A DNA stretch of 64,000 nucleotides from an uncultured Butyrivibrio sp. (GCF_947169445.1 NZ_CAMVPU010000001.1:1-64000); one strand, 5' to 3'. Shown: positions 52,848 to 61,686, counted from the first letter of the stretch. Notes: generated by a model from the sequence alone, not told the origin. A program made the numbers and translations.

Positions 52848-52940
52848 CCACTTAACGGTAGGATTCACCGCTTTAATAGCTCCCACTCACAGTAGGGTTC
52901 ACTGCTTTTATAGCTCCCACTCACAGTAGGGTTCACTGCT
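52848..52940 (-). ncRNA. ToxI-type antitoxin RNA repeats
   Basis: Three direct repeats of 35, 34 and 24 nt (units start at 52848, 52883 and 52917; core GTAGGGTTCACTGCT). They lie just upstream of the ToxN gene on its strand, separated by the terminator, which is the diagnostic layout of type III toxin-antitoxin systems. The RNA would be cut into pseudoknot units that bind ToxN. Confidence 0.78.
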
Positions 52941-52946
52941 AAGTCT

Positions 52947-52974
52947 AGAATAACATAATCGGTGCTTAAGTCAA
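52947..52974 (-). promoter_or_regulatory. Predicted promoter of the ToxIN locus
   Basis: On the minus strand TTGACT (52974-52969) and TATTCT (52952-52947) with a 16-nt spacer, placing the start point about at the first repeat (52940). Confidence 0.5.
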
Positions 52975-53161
52975 TATAAGTTGGAAATATTTCACAAAGA
53001 ATTTACATACTACTAATCAATTTCATTTCAAGAAAGGAGAGTAGTCCGAAGGTTCAATTTGTTCGGATGAAGGTTGTTTATTGAAGTAGAGCGATTATGA
53101 AGTATGTTGTATGAAGCTGAATTTTTGGGCGAAAACGAAAAAACGTTCATTTAAGTTTTCT

Positions 53162-53315
53162 GAACAAATCATCATAAATCTGTGAACGCTGATTATATCT
53201 GGCGTTATCGAGTTTTGTCCCACATTTTCAAAGTGAACAAAATAAAGAATGAACAAATGGAGTATTGTTCAAAACCATTATAGCAGGTTTTGTTCATACT
53301 TTAGTCGGGTATACT
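53162..53315 (+). promoter_or_regulatory. Array of GAACAAA sites upstream of the 280-aa gene
   Basis: GAACAAA occurs at 53162, 53235 and 53251; the inverted form TTGTTC at 53265 and TTTGTTC at 53289. The 53251/53265 pair makes an inverted repeat. TATACT at 53310-53315 is a likely -10 for the gene at 53358. The pattern suggests operator sites for an unknown regulator. The rest of the 560-nt gene-free stretch (52798-53357) holds the ToxI elements. Confidence 0.45.
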
Positions 53316-53357
53316 CTTTTTTGCACCCTAAATGGGTAGCAGAAAGGAGAATCACAG

Positions 53358-54200
53358 ATGGGTGATTTAGTAGAGATTTACCCTCCGGAGAAACAGCTGA
53401 GGTATGCTGTGTATTCAGTCCGGAACGTAACACCTGATGGACTGTTGTTTAACAGATCCTTCATAGTTCTGAAGAATGGGTATGGCGTGATCGTCAGATT
53501 CACTAGACTTCATGAGTACTCAGGTGCTTACGACAAACGTACCACCATTCCGCTGGAATCAAATCCAGAGGGGAAAATGTATTTCATTGTGATGATGCTG
53601 AACTATGTTCTGGTTGATCACGGTGAGGATGAGGAAATAAAGATCCTTCCAAGTCCTTATGAAGACGAGGCCAAGAAGCAGTATGAAACTGCACTTCGAG
53701 CTGTAGGTTCAAGCTTAAGGCACAGAACTGAAAATGACGATGAGCTATTCTTTTTTGGCGGAGACACCAAGAAATGGCATTTGGATGTGGCAATAGACTG
53801 TGTCAGGGAAATGGACGAAAACGATAGGACTTATGTAGCTAATCATTTGCAGACAACGGATTATCACTTTGGATATGCAATGGGAATTCGGAACGAGTAC
53901 ATATACCCGGCTAAGAAGCATCATAGTTTTATGGCAGATAATGATTCTACAGAGATTATGAAGGTTATTTTTTCAATACTGCATAGAGGATACAGCTTTA
54001 GAAATCCAGTATGTACAAAGTATTTTGAAAGCTTTGAATATGGTTGTCTGGTTCATAAATATGGTGAATCTGCCAAGGATCTTTTTGTTGCTATAGAAAA
54101 CAGGATTTTTAGCCAGGAAGAGAATCTGACTGCTGAAGATGCACTTAATCAGCTGAAAGAGAGTCTGACTAAAAAGTATGGGAAGATCAGCATTTATTGA
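53358..54200 (+). CDS. Hypothetical protein, 280 aa
   Basis: Soluble, acidic, no signal peptide or membrane segment. N-terminus VEIYPPEKQLRYAVYSVRNV; no family recognised. AAAGGAG precedes the ATG. Preceded by the GAACAAA array. It may be a host-type accessory gene, since codon use matches the surrounding chromosome. Confidence 0.65.
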   Translation: MGDLVEIYPPEKQLRYAVYSVRNVTPDGLLFNRSFIVLKNGYGVIVRFTRLHEYSGAYDKRTTIPLESNPEGKMYFIVMMLNYVLVDHGEDEEIKILPSPYEDEAKKQYETALRAVGSSLRHRTENDDELFFFGGDTKKWHLDVAIDCVREMDENDRTYVANHLQTTDYHFGYAMGIRNEYIYPAKKHHSFMADNDSTEIMKVIFSILHRGYSFRNPVCTKYFESFEYGCLVHKYGESAKDLFVAIENRIFSQEENLTAEDALNQLKESLTKKYGKISIY

Positions 54201-54210
54201 GGAGGGTGAG

Positions 54211-54309
54211 ATGACAGGACCAAGAGATAGGTTATACGGACATACAGCATTTTTTCACATTCATAACACACATACTACCGGGATAAATAATCTCGGTAGT
54301 CCTCCCTAA
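54211..54309 (+). CDS. Possible 32-aa ORF after the 280-aa gene
   Basis: ATG behind GGAGGGTGAG, 10 nt after the 280-aa gene stop, opens 32 codons (MTGPRDRLYGHTAFF). It covers the hairpin at ACTACCG, so it may be chance. No family known. Confidence 0.25.
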   Translation: MTGPRDRLYGHTAFFHIHNTHTTGINNLGSPP

Positions 54310-54340
54310 AACAACCCGACTTATAATGGGAATTTACATA

Positions 54341-54382
54341 GATGGAGCTCTAGCGACTCTTATAGCGCCGGAGCTCTTTTTT
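54341..54382 (+). terminator. Terminator before the Nudix gene
   Basis: GGAGCTC and GAGCTC repeats around CGACTCTTATAGCG, followed by TTTTTT. Confidence 0.6.
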
Positions 54383-54431
54383 GCATATAATATTAGAAGT
54401 GATTATCTACAGAAATGGCGGTGATTTACAG

Positions 54432-54833
54432 ATGGAAAGCCCATTAAAATCGATAAATGTTGTTGCTGCTCTTATCACAGATGGGAAAAGAGTTTTTGCA
54501 ACAGCTAGAGGATATGGCAACTACAAAGGCTGGTGGGAATTCCCAGGTGGAAAGGTAGAACAGGGGGAGACTCCAGAGGATGCTCTTGTCCGTGAGATTA
54601 GAGAAGAGCTGGATTCAGAAATACGAGTTGATGAGTACATTGAAACAATCGACTATGATTACCCGGAGTTCCATCTGTCAATGCGCTGTTACTGGTGCAG
54701 CCTGATATCGGGTAATCTGGTGCTGAAAGAGGCCGAGGATGCCAAGTGGCTTGATGTAGAACATATTGATTCAGTCAAATGGCTTCCTGCAGACATTACC
54801 CTGATAGATAAGATCAAGAAAAGGATGGCTTAA
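54432..54833 (+). CDS. Nudix hydrolase, MutT/8-oxo-dGTP type
   Basis: 133 aa. Complete Nudix box: GGKVEQGE, seven residues, then REIREEL. Context KGWWEFPGGK resembles MutT/CTP pyrophosphohydrolases that clean oxidised nucleotides. The start at 54432 is preferred over 54381. The rhomboid gene follows 6 nt later. Confidence 0.88.
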   Translation: MESPLKSINVVAALITDGKRVFATARGYGNYKGWWEFPGGKVEQGETPEDALVREIREELDSEIRVDEYIETIDYDYPEFHLSMRCYWCSLISGNLVLKEAEDAKWLDVEHIDSVKWLPADITLIDKIKKRMA

Positions 54834-54839
54834 ATAGCA

Positions 54840-55406
54840 ATGAAAAAGCTAAAGATAACTTTCAATTCTCCCGTAGTACTGGGATTTATATTTCTAAGCC
54901 TGGCAGTTCTGATTCTTGGATTTGTTACACTGGGCAAGAGCAATGAGCTTCTGTTCATGACATATCACTCAGCGCTGACCAATCCCCTGACATATGTGCG
55001 TTTCTTTACACATGTTCTAGGGCACAGCGGATGGGAGCATTATATTGGTAATGCTGCATATATACTACTTTTAGGTCCACTTCTTGAGGAAAAATATGGT
55101 TCCAAAAAGCTCCTGCAGGTGATCATAATTACTGCTTTAGTTACCGGACTTGTGAACTATATTCTTTTTCCTACAGTAGCTCTGTGTGGTGCCAGTGGAG
55201 TTGTATTTGCTTTTATACTGCTGACATCATTTACCAGCTTCAAGAACGGAGAGATTCCGCTTACATTTATCCTTGTAGCAGTAATCTTCCTGGGACAGCA
55301 GGTTTATGAGGGAGTATTCCTTCAGGACAACATATCTAATCTGTCACATGTGCTTGGAGGAATTATAGGCTCAGTTGTAGGATTTAAGCTAAACAAGAAA
55401 CGATAA
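54840..55406 (+). CDS. Rhomboid-family intramembrane serine protease
   Basis: 188 aa with five or six membrane segments. Catalytic Ser in CGASGVVFAF and His in NLSHVLGG; HSGWEHYIGN is the N-terminal rhomboid signature. Cleaves membrane proteins within the bilayer. Cotranscribed with the Nudix gene. Confidence 0.88.
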   Translation: MKKLKITFNSPVVLGFIFLSLAVLILGFVTLGKSNELLFMTYHSALTNPLTYVRFFTHVLGHSGWEHYIGNAAYILLLGPLLEEKYGSKKLLQVIIITALVTGLVNYILFPTVALCGASGVVFAFILLTSFTSFKNGEIPLTFILVAVIFLGQQVYEGVFLQDNISNLSHVLGGIIGSVVGFKLNKKR

Positions 55407-55481
55407 GTAGTTGCGCTTATGGCCAGGTGAAACGAAGCTGGTAAGATGTTCCAATGATATGCTGTTGAGAGGAGTAGTGTT

Positions 55482-56138
55482 TTGAAAGAGTGGAAGGATT
55501 TTTACGAGAACATGAGTCATGACATGTATCTCAATGAATATGAGACAGATCTTTACTGTGCATACGATTATTTTGGGGATGATGAGGAATCTGAAAAGAA
55601 GGCAGAAAGTTTAAATGACAAATATGAGAAGTTCCTGAAAAAATACGACATAGAACGCGAAGAAGACCGGTTTAAGGTTGCGCTTGCAGTAAAGTACACA
55701 GATGCATTGTTGGAGAAGGGAAGAGGAGAACTTAGGAAACATCCAAATGCGGAGGGGTTCCTGGGAAATTATTTTGCCGAAGAAATCATTGCCAGGTATA
55801 ACGCGAGATACAGGCTGCTGTGGGATGACGAAGACAAGGATTTTGCTATTGCCGTCATTAGGATGATGATCGATTTTGTCAACGAAGACTATGATCATAC
55901 AAATAAAGGAATTGTTGACCTTTTTACGATTGATGGCATGACAGAGCTTTATGCGGAATATGCGGATAAGAAGCCTGCTCTTTTCAGAGATGCAATCTTG
56001 AAAGCCGGGAAGATAGATTACAGTTTTTATCGTGACAATGACATGCCATTTGAAGATCATTTTGCCAGATATAAGCAGGTCAGAGAAGAACTGGAGGGGA
56101 TAGTACATTCCTTGAAAAAAGAATGTGGTGTGGAGTGA
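55482..56138 (+). CDS. Hypothetical protein, 218 aa
   Basis: Acidic, helical, soluble; TTG start after GAGAGGAG. No family recognised. Codon use resembles the chromosome. The LOG-family gene starts 51 nt later. Confidence 0.6.
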   Translation: MKEWKDFYENMSHDMYLNEYETDLYCAYDYFGDDEESEKKAESLNDKYEKFLKKYDIEREEDRFKVALAVKYTDALLEKGRGELRKHPNAEGFLGNYFAEEIIARYNARYRLLWDDEDKDFAIAVIRMMIDFVNEDYDHTNKGIVDLFTIDGMTELYAEYADKKPALFRDAILKAGKIDYSFYRDNDMPFEDHFARYKQVREELEGIVHSLKKECGVE

Positions 56139-56189
56139 GCAGTAATAAAAATACTATTATAAATTATAAGGAGTGGGTTTGGGACTATT

Positions 56190-56735
56190 ATGAATATAGT
56201 TGTTTATTGTGGCTCCAGTAGTGGAATTGGTGATAAATACCTTGAATCAGCCAGAGTTTTGGGCAAATGGATTGGCGAGAGCGGTAATACTTTAGTATAT
56301 GGTGGAGCCAGTAAAGGTCTTATGGGTGCTGTGAGTAATGCAACTCTGGGAGCTGGTGGAAAGGTTATAGGAGTTCTTCCAAATGTACCACGGATTCAGG
56401 CCAGAAGACATCAAGGGCTTACTGAATATATAGATACTGCGTCCATGGCTGAGAGAAAAGCTAAGATGATAGAATTGGCTGACGCTTTTGTGGCTCTTCC
56501 GGGTGGAATTGGCACGCTGGATGAGCTTACAGATGTAATGTCTCTTTCTAGTCTGGACATTACCACATGCCCGATTGTTCTTTATGACACTGATGGCTAT
56601 TATCAGCCATTTAAGGCAGTTATTAGGAATATCATAGAAAATGGATTTGGACGTGACGAGTATTTTTCGAGGATGTTGTTTTCGGATGATATAAAAGAGA
56701 TTTCGAAATTCATTACAGGAGAACAAGAAAACTAA
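56190..56735 (+). CDS. LOG-family nucleoside 5'-monophosphate phosphoribohydrolase
   Basis: 181 aa, the length and motifs of the family (VYCGSSSG at the start, PGGIGTLDELT near residue 108). It releases adenine-type bases from nucleotide monophosphates; plant homologues activate cytokinins. Annotated in many genomes as lysine decarboxylase-like. Confidence 0.88.
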   Translation: MNIVVYCGSSSGIGDKYLESARVLGKWIGESGNTLVYGGASKGLMGAVSNATLGAGGKVIGVLPNVPRIQARRHQGLTEYIDTASMAERKAKMIELADAFVALPGGIGTLDELTDVMSLSSLDITTCPIVLYDTDGYYQPFKAVIRNIIENGFGRDEYFSRMLFSDDIKEISKFITGEQEN

Positions 56736-56761
56736 AGATGATGATCGGGAGGACATGAAAA

Positions 56762-57217
56762 ATGAAATGTTGTATTGCGTATGCTTCAACACACCACGGA
56801 AACACAAAGAAAGTTGTGGATGCAATAGCTAAGGAGTTTGACGTAGATGTTATTGATGTAACTGCTACACATGAGAAGGATCTGTCAGATTATGACCTTA
56901 TCGGCTTTGCATCCGGTATCTATGCTGCGCAGTTCCATCAGCAGGTTAAGAACTTTGCCCAGGTTAATCTTCCTCAGAACAAAAAGATCTTTTACATAAT
57001 GACCAGTGCCATGAATAAGGACTTCTCAAAGTCTATGGCAGATTCTGTAAAGGGCAAAAATGCTGAGGTTGCTGGTAAGTTCACATGCCATGGTTACAAT
57101 ACTTTTGGCCCTTTTAAGCTTGTTGGTGGCACTTCTAAGGGACATCCAGATGATAATGATCTGAAGGATGCAGTTGAGTTCTTCAGGGAACTTGTAAGAG
57201 TTGGCAGGGCTGAGTAA
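56762..57217 (+). CDS. Flavodoxin-family protein
   Basis: 151 aa. YASTHHGNTKKVVDAIA is the FMN phosphate-binding loop, followed by FASGIYAAQFHQQ. Small electron carrier. AGGAC is a weak ribosome site. The next gene overlaps its stop codon. Confidence 0.85.
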   Translation: MKCCIAYASTHHGNTKKVVDAIAKEFDVDVIDVTATHEKDLSDYDLIGFASGIYAAQFHQQVKNFAQVNLPQNKKIFYIMTSAMNKDFSKSMADSVKGKNAEVAGKFTCHGYNTFGPFKLVGGTSKGHPDDNDLKDAVEFFRELVRVGRAE

Positions 57218-57510
57218 TGGCAGAAGAGATAAACAAGTACAAAGTAAAGCTGCCTGGCTCTTTTACAAAGAAATATAAGAGTGAGAAGCTTATAGACGCT
57301 ATTTCTGATGATGGAATGTGGGTGAGAAGACCCCTTCCTACAACACCTGAAGGCAGAAAAATACTAAAGCTCAATGAGCCGTTGTTTGATTATTGCGAAT
57401 CAATAGATGGCTTCGACTATGCATTTGAGCCCGTTATGGGGACACTGGTGGAGCTTGTACCGCCTCATGTCAGCAGACAAGGCATAGAAAGAACTGCGAT
57501 AACTTTTTGA
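57217..57510 (+). CDS. Hypothetical protein, 97 aa
   Basis: Start ATG overlaps the flavodoxin stop (TAATG), so translation is coupled. Basic N-terminus, no recognised family. Ends before a 52-nt gap. Confidence 0.6.
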   Translation: MAEEINKYKVKLPGSFTKKYKSEKLIDAISDDGMWVRRPLPTTPEGRKILKLNEPLFDYCESIDGFDYAFEPVMGTLVELVPPHVSRQGIERTAITF

Positions 57511-57574
57511 ACTTTATAAAGACAGCAGGGCTAGTGTGAAAAAATGGTAAGTAATATGAAAGGTGATTTTGGTA

Positions 57575-58201
57575 ATGCCTAAGAAATGGGTTGAGAAAAA
57601 TACAGGGTATACGATACCTGATGACTTTTTTGCGGAGAATCCACTCCCAGAAGTAAATACCGGTTCATTAATGATGTTCCAGATGGATCTTTTAGATGCC
57701 GGAAAACTTGGGGGTGCAATTGACGATTTCGTATATAAAGAATGGGATGACGGAAGAAAAGAAGAGGATATTAGGAACAAAGAATTGATTATGGAGACAG
57801 ACAGTCCACAGGAGCTTGTAAGGCTTATGAGGAAGATAAAGGACATCAATTCCAGAAGACACTTTGCAGCCAAGGTCCTTGAGGATGAGGATAAATTTGC
57901 TCCTGAGATTATTAGGAGGCTCGAAACCAGTGCTTTTGATCCATATATAGAAACTTCTGTTGTGGCATTGGCTAAGGTCAATGATAAGTATATCGATGAA
58001 CTTATAAGCAAATATAGAAATGTAGTATCTCCACATGCAAGAGCTGAAATAAGCGTACTTTTTGCATACAGGAATAGATTTGAGACACTTCCAGAGCTTA
58101 TGAAGATGTATAAGGAACTGTATTTATCGGGCAATGAGAGCGAAATGCGCTGCGCTATGGGTGTGCTGTATTCAATTTATTCACTGATGAGACATCCGTG
58201 A
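57575..58201 (+). CDS. Hypothetical helical-repeat protein
   Basis: 208 aa, helical, with HEAT-like pairs (SRRHFAAKVLEDEDKFAPEIIRRLETS, VVALAKVNDKYIDELISKY). Start taken at 57575 after AAAGGTG. No catalytic motif. The recD2 remnant starts 13 nt downstream. Confidence 0.6.
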   Translation: MPKKWVEKNTGYTIPDDFFAENPLPEVNTGSLMMFQMDLLDAGKLGGAIDDFVYKEWDDGRKEEDIRNKELIMETDSPQELVRLMRKIKDINSRRHFAAKVLEDEDKFAPEIIRRLETSAFDPYIETSVVALAKVNDKYIDELISKYRNVVSPHARAEISVLFAYRNRFETLPELMKMYKELYLSGNESEMRCAMGVLYSIYSLMRHP

Positions 58202-58214
58202 GGTGTGATATAGG

Positions 58215-59090
58215 ATGCAGAAGATACGTTGCGTAGTAGAACGAATTACATATCAGAACCCTGAAAATGGCTATTCTGTCCTTAAGTGCAGGGTGAAAGA
58301 CTATGATGATCTTGTGCCGGTTATCGGCAACCTTGTCGATGCCAATGTTGGATCTGTTCTTCTGGTGGATGGCAACTGGAAGGTTGATTCCAAGTATGGC
58401 AAGCAGTTTGTTGCTGAGAGCTGGGAGGAGACACTTCCGGCGACGGTTTACGGCATGGAGAAATATCTTGGCTCAGGCCTTATCAAGGGTGTGGGGCCAA
58501 ATTATTACCATGTGGATCGCTCACAGATACAGGTATTGACACCAATGCAGAGAGGTGTTGTAGGCGCAACAAACCTTAACCTGGCGCTCCAGGAGGCACT
58601 TAACCCTGTTGACGAAGAAATCTTCATGCGTGGCAGAGGGAAAGTCATGATGCCGAAGCCTTGCCTTAGGCGAAGCGGATTCTGTTACCGCGCTCAGGAT
58701 AAGGTAATGCAGATCAAGAATAATTATGACAAAGAGGTCTTCAACGGAGATATAGGTATCATAGAATCTGTAGATGATACGGACAGGACTCTGGTAGTGA
58801 ATTTTGATGGAAGAAGCGTAGAGTACGATGTTACTGAGCTTGATGAGCTTGTTCACGCTTATGCGACGACCATCCACAAAGCTCAGGGATCAGAATATCC
58901 TATCGTGGTTATGCCGGTTCTTATGAATCATTACATAATGCTCCAGAGGAACCTGATCTATACAGGAATCACAAGAGCAAAGAAGATTCTAGTTATTGTT
59001 GGGACAAAGAAAGCTCTTTCCTACGCGGTGAGGAACGTGACTGTTACAAAGAGGAACACACTGCTGAAGGAGAGGCTGTATATAGTATGA
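58215..59090 (+). pseudogene. recD2 helicase with internal deletion
   Basis: 291 aa in one frame. Residues 1-95 match the RecD2 N-terminal domain (RITYQNPENGYSVLKC) up to LIKGVGP, then YYHVDRSQIQVLTPMQRG begins the C-terminal helicase part (VLTPMQRGVVG; YATTIHKAQGSEYP; LIYTGITRAKK). About 450 residues carrying Walker A and motifs I-III are missing compared with the usual 740. The product cannot be an active helicase. The deletion is in frame, so it may be expressed. Confidence 0.82.
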
Positions 59091-59102
59091 TTGGGGAATG
59101 AA

Positions 59103-59345
59103 ATGAGTAAGCACATAAAAGTAAATGGAAAGCTGCTGCAGGTCAATAAGCGCTACAGCAGCCTTAAGCAGAAACAGCAGGCCAAGATTGCCGGCTGGAT
59201 GTATGAAGCATTCAAGAAACAGATGAATGAAAAGATCTCTGATGATGAGGCCTTAAGTTCAGAGGGCTTAGGAAGAACAAGATGGTTGGGATTGCCATCT
59301 ATGAGCCATATGGCGGATTTGGCAACCTTAAGAGCCTTCAGATAG
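59103..59345 (+). pseudogene. N-terminal fragment of a small conserved protein
   Basis: 80 aa after GGGGAATGAA. Residues 1-50 (KVNGKLLQVNKRYSSLKQKQ, AGWMYEAFKKQ) look like a conserved element-associated protein; the tail after DDEALSSEGL is atypical, likely read-through into the fragment in another frame. It overlaps the oxidase-like fragment. Confidence 0.45.
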
Positions 59346-59551
59346 AGGCGCATGCTCATTTGATTGAGCCTTTCTCAGAAGAATACAACAAGGTACTTGA
59401 GTTCAAGAAAATCCCGGTTGAAGCAATGCAGAAGCTGCCACAGCCGTTGCATCTTCTGAAGATATATCCTGAGAGCTATGATTATCTGGATTCGGATTTG
59501 AAGAAAGAAGGCTTCGAAGTAAGGCAGCATAGGGGAAAGTACTACAACTGA
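59282..59551 (+). pseudogene. C-terminal fragment of a pyridoxamine 5'-phosphate oxidase-like protein
   Basis: 89 codons match the end of a family member: IYEPYGGFGNLKSLQIEAHA, KIPVEAMQKLPQPLHLLKI and YLDSDLKKEGFEVRQH. The N-terminal about 60 residues are lost and the ATG used here is internal to the domain. Joined to the preceding fragment at a recombination point. Confidence 0.65.
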
Positions 59552-59568
59552 GAATAAGCATATTTAAA

Positions 59569-59595
59569 GCCGTGACATAAAGCCACGGCGCTATT
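59569..59595 (+). terminator. Terminator after the oxidase fragment
   Basis: GCCGTG and CACGGC stem with GCTATTTT. Two further hairpins (CTCTCCGG/CCGGAGAG and ATCAAGAGG/CCTCTTGAT) follow in the 254-nt gap before the SRAP gene. Confidence 0.6.
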
Positions 59596-59805
59596 TTAGG
59601 GAGGACTCTCCGGGTATCAGCCGGAGAGGTGTTATGAAAAAGAAATTTTTTGTTTGTGGGGTATCAAGAGGATTTGTGTTCCTCTTGATGTACTTATATT
59701 AACTTGCAAACTTTAAGCGAAATTAAAAAGCATGTAAACAAACTGTTAAGAAAAAGTAGAGATATTATTACGAGCGCTGAATCGTAGACAAGGCAAGGGT
59801 TTCAT

Positions 59806-60393
59806 ATGTGTGGAAGATATTATTACGGAGAAAAAACTGCATATGAAGTTGAGAAGGAGCTTGGGCCTTTAGAAGGCACTGCTATGATGAAAACAGGCGA
59901 CATCACTCCTGGCATGAGCCCAGTGGTGTTATCTGGCAAAAGAGATGGTGATAGCGCTAAGATACAAGTATCGAGCATGCTTTGGGGGCTTGAAGGAAAA
60001 GATAAGAAGCTGATAATAAATGCCAGAGCAGAATCAGCATGGGAAAAGCCGATATTTTCTGATAGTGTAGAGCACAGGCGCATTGTTATCCCGGCAGCAG
60101 GCTTTTACGAGTGGGATAAGGAAAAGAACAAGGTGACGTTTTTTAGAAAAGATAAAGCACCTATTTATCTGGCCGGATTCTATCAGCTGTCTCATAACAA
60201 GGATTCTTTTGTTATCCTGACCACAGCAGCAAATGAGTCAATGATAAAGGTTCATGACCGCATGCCACTGATGATTGAGAAAGCATATGTGAGGGATTGG
60301 TTATACGACAGGGATGCCGCAAAAGGGATGTTGATGGGCAGTATGCCTATGCTTGATAGTCACACGGAATATGAACAGCTAAGCCTGTTCTGA
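59806..60393 (+). CDS. SRAP-domain SOS-response-associated peptidase (YedK/HMCES type)
   Basis: 195 aa. Cys2 is the catalytic and abasic-site-crosslinking residue (MCGRYYYG); INARAE, AGFYEWDK and VHDRMP complete the signature. Protects abasic sites in single-stranded DNA by covalent linkage. Initiator Met must be removed. It is short compared with 220-230 aa. Confidence 0.9.
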   Translation: MCGRYYYGEKTAYEVEKELGPLEGTAMMKTGDITPGMSPVVLSGKRDGDSAKIQVSSMLWGLEGKDKKLIINARAESAWEKPIFSDSVEHRRIVIPAAGFYEWDKEKNKVTFFRKDKAPIYLAGFYQLSHNKDSFVILTTAANESMIKVHDRMPLMIEKAYVRDWLYDRDAAKGMLMGSMPMLDSHTEYEQLSLF

Positions 60394-60419
60394 GTATCAG
60401 AGTAAGAAAGGAATAAGCT

Positions 60420-60590
60420 ATGGAAACATGGTATTACACAGTAGTAAGCATTGATGGCGATTATGCCAACTTAAAAAGAACAGATATAGTGTCGGATGAT
60501 CTTAAGCTCGTGGCAAGAGCTCTTTTGCCGGAGGGAATTGAAGAGGGTACTCAGCTGAAGTATGAGCTGATGCAATATTTTATCGTTTGA
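60420..60590 (+). CDS. Small DUF3006-like protein
   Basis: 56 aa, behind AAAGGAAT. The pattern IDGDYANLKR and ALLPEGIEEGTQL resembles DUF3006, small proteins with an OB-like or SH3-like barrel. Cotranscribed between SRAP and macrodomain genes. Function unknown. Confidence 0.55.
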   Translation: METWYYTVVSIDGDYANLKRTDIVSDDLKLVARALLPEGIEEGTQLKYELMQYFIV

Positions 60591-60602
60591 GGAGACAAGC
60601 AT

Positions 60603-61112
60603 ATGAGTTCAATCAAGTATCACTCTGGAGATATAACTAAACTGAATGTAGATGCTATCGTAAACGCAGCAAATTCCACATTACTAGGAGGTGGGGGCGT
60701 GGATGGAGCAATTCACCGTGCAGCGGGCCCTGGACTTCTTAACGAGTGTAGAACACTGAACGGATGCAGAACCGGAGAAGCTAAAATAACAGGAGGTTAT
60801 AATCTTCCTGCTAAGCATGTGATTCACACTGTAGGACCGATTTATAGCGGAAGTATATCTGATGCTGATGATCTCCGTAACTGCTACTGGAATAGTCTTG
60901 AGGTTGCTAAGGCTAATGATCTTCACAGCATTGCTTTTCCCGGAATATCTACAGGCGTGTATGGATATCCCAAGAAGGATGCTGCCAGGATTGCGCTTAA
61001 GACAGTAAAAGAGTGGCTTGAAGCCAATTCTGCCTATGAGATGGAGATTACAATTGTAAACTTCAGCGAAGAGGATTATCTGATATATCAGACAGTTGCA
61101 GCGGAGGAATAA
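60603..61112 (+). CDS. Macrodomain protein (ADP-ribose / O-acetyl-ADP-ribose hydrolase)
   Basis: 169 aa. YmdB-type motifs: VDAIVNAANSTLLGGGGVDG near residue 17 and GISTGVYGYP near residue 117. It removes ADP-ribose adducts or deacetylates O-acetyl-ADP-ribose. GAGGAG precedes the ATG. Confidence 0.92.
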   Translation: MSSIKYHSGDITKLNVDAIVNAANSTLLGGGGVDGAIHRAAGPGLLNECRTLNGCRTGEAKITGGYNLPAKHVIHTVGPIYSGSISDADDLRNCYWNSLEVAKANDLHSIAFPGISTGVYGYPKKDAARIALKTVKEWLEANSAYEMEITIVNFSEEDYLIYQTVAAEE

Positions 61113-61115
61113 AGC

Positions 61116-61412
61116 GTGTATTCAAGGATTGTTCTATGCCTGAGAGAAAATGAAGATGATGTGCTTGAGAAGCAGATAGCTATGCTAAAAGAGCGTCACC
61201 ATGCCGTTGTGGAGCATATGAGTTCACCAGAGGCATCTAATTACATTTCTGGTTGTGAGGATGAAGTGCTATTTATCAGCGATGATGAAGACCTGCTTGA
61301 AAAGGCCAAGAGCAAGGGTATTGCTACAAATGATCCTCAAAAGATGAGGGAATCTTATGCCAAGGCTATGGAGATGCTGAAAGCTATGGGAATGAATGGA
61401 GTGAAAAAGTAA
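61116..61412 (+). CDS. Hypothetical protein, 98 aa
   Basis: GTG start, four nt after the macrodomain stop; GCGGAGGAA serves as ribosome site. Charged and helical (ISDDEDLLEKAKSKGIATND). No family recognised. The next gene overlaps its stop. Confidence 0.55.
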   Translation: MYSRIVLCLRENEDDVLEKQIAMLKERHHAVVEHMSSPEASNYISGCEDEVLFISDDEDLLEKAKSKGIATNDPQKMRESYAKAMEMLKAMGMNGVKK

Positions 61413-61645
61413 TGGAATCAATTTTGATAAAAGATACAACACGTGAGCAGCGGGAACAGATAGTGGCCGAGTCGATTGGAAACATCAATGGTTCCTGTGA
61501 TGGATGCATGGCGGGACTTGTAGAAATGTACCAGGACTATATCGATGGTAAGAAAGAAATCCGTGAGATCAACATGGAATTCAAGGCTCATTATGAGTCG
61601 GGCATAGATGGACCTGAGAAAGCAGATTGTGGGTATAAAGTATGA
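61412..61645 (+). CDS. Hypothetical protein, 77 aa
   Basis: Coupled to the preceding gene (TAATG). Contains SCDGCMAGL and a terminal Cys, hinting at metal binding. Similar small proteins occur in relatives, but I know no function. Confidence 0.5.
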   Translation: MESILIKDTTREQREQIVAESIGNINGSCDGCMAGLVEMYQDYIDGKKEIREINMEFKAHYESGIDGPEKADCGYKV

Positions 61646-61686
61646 ACATACAGATATTTGGCACTAAGAAGTGCAATGATGACTGA
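61642..61686 (+). pseudogene. 5' stub of an ArsC/Spx-like gene
   Basis: ATG overlapping the previous stop, then IQIFGTKKCND, the characteristic start of ArsC/YffB-type proteins with the redox cysteine, ended after 14 codons by TGA. The remainder is gone; the sequence then passes into the frame of the next ORF. Deletion remnant. Confidence 0.5.

Noticed and set aside
52848..52940. Short CRISPR array
   Set aside because: The repeats are contiguous with no unique spacers, vary in sequence, and precede a ToxN-type gene; ToxI antitoxin RNA explains them.
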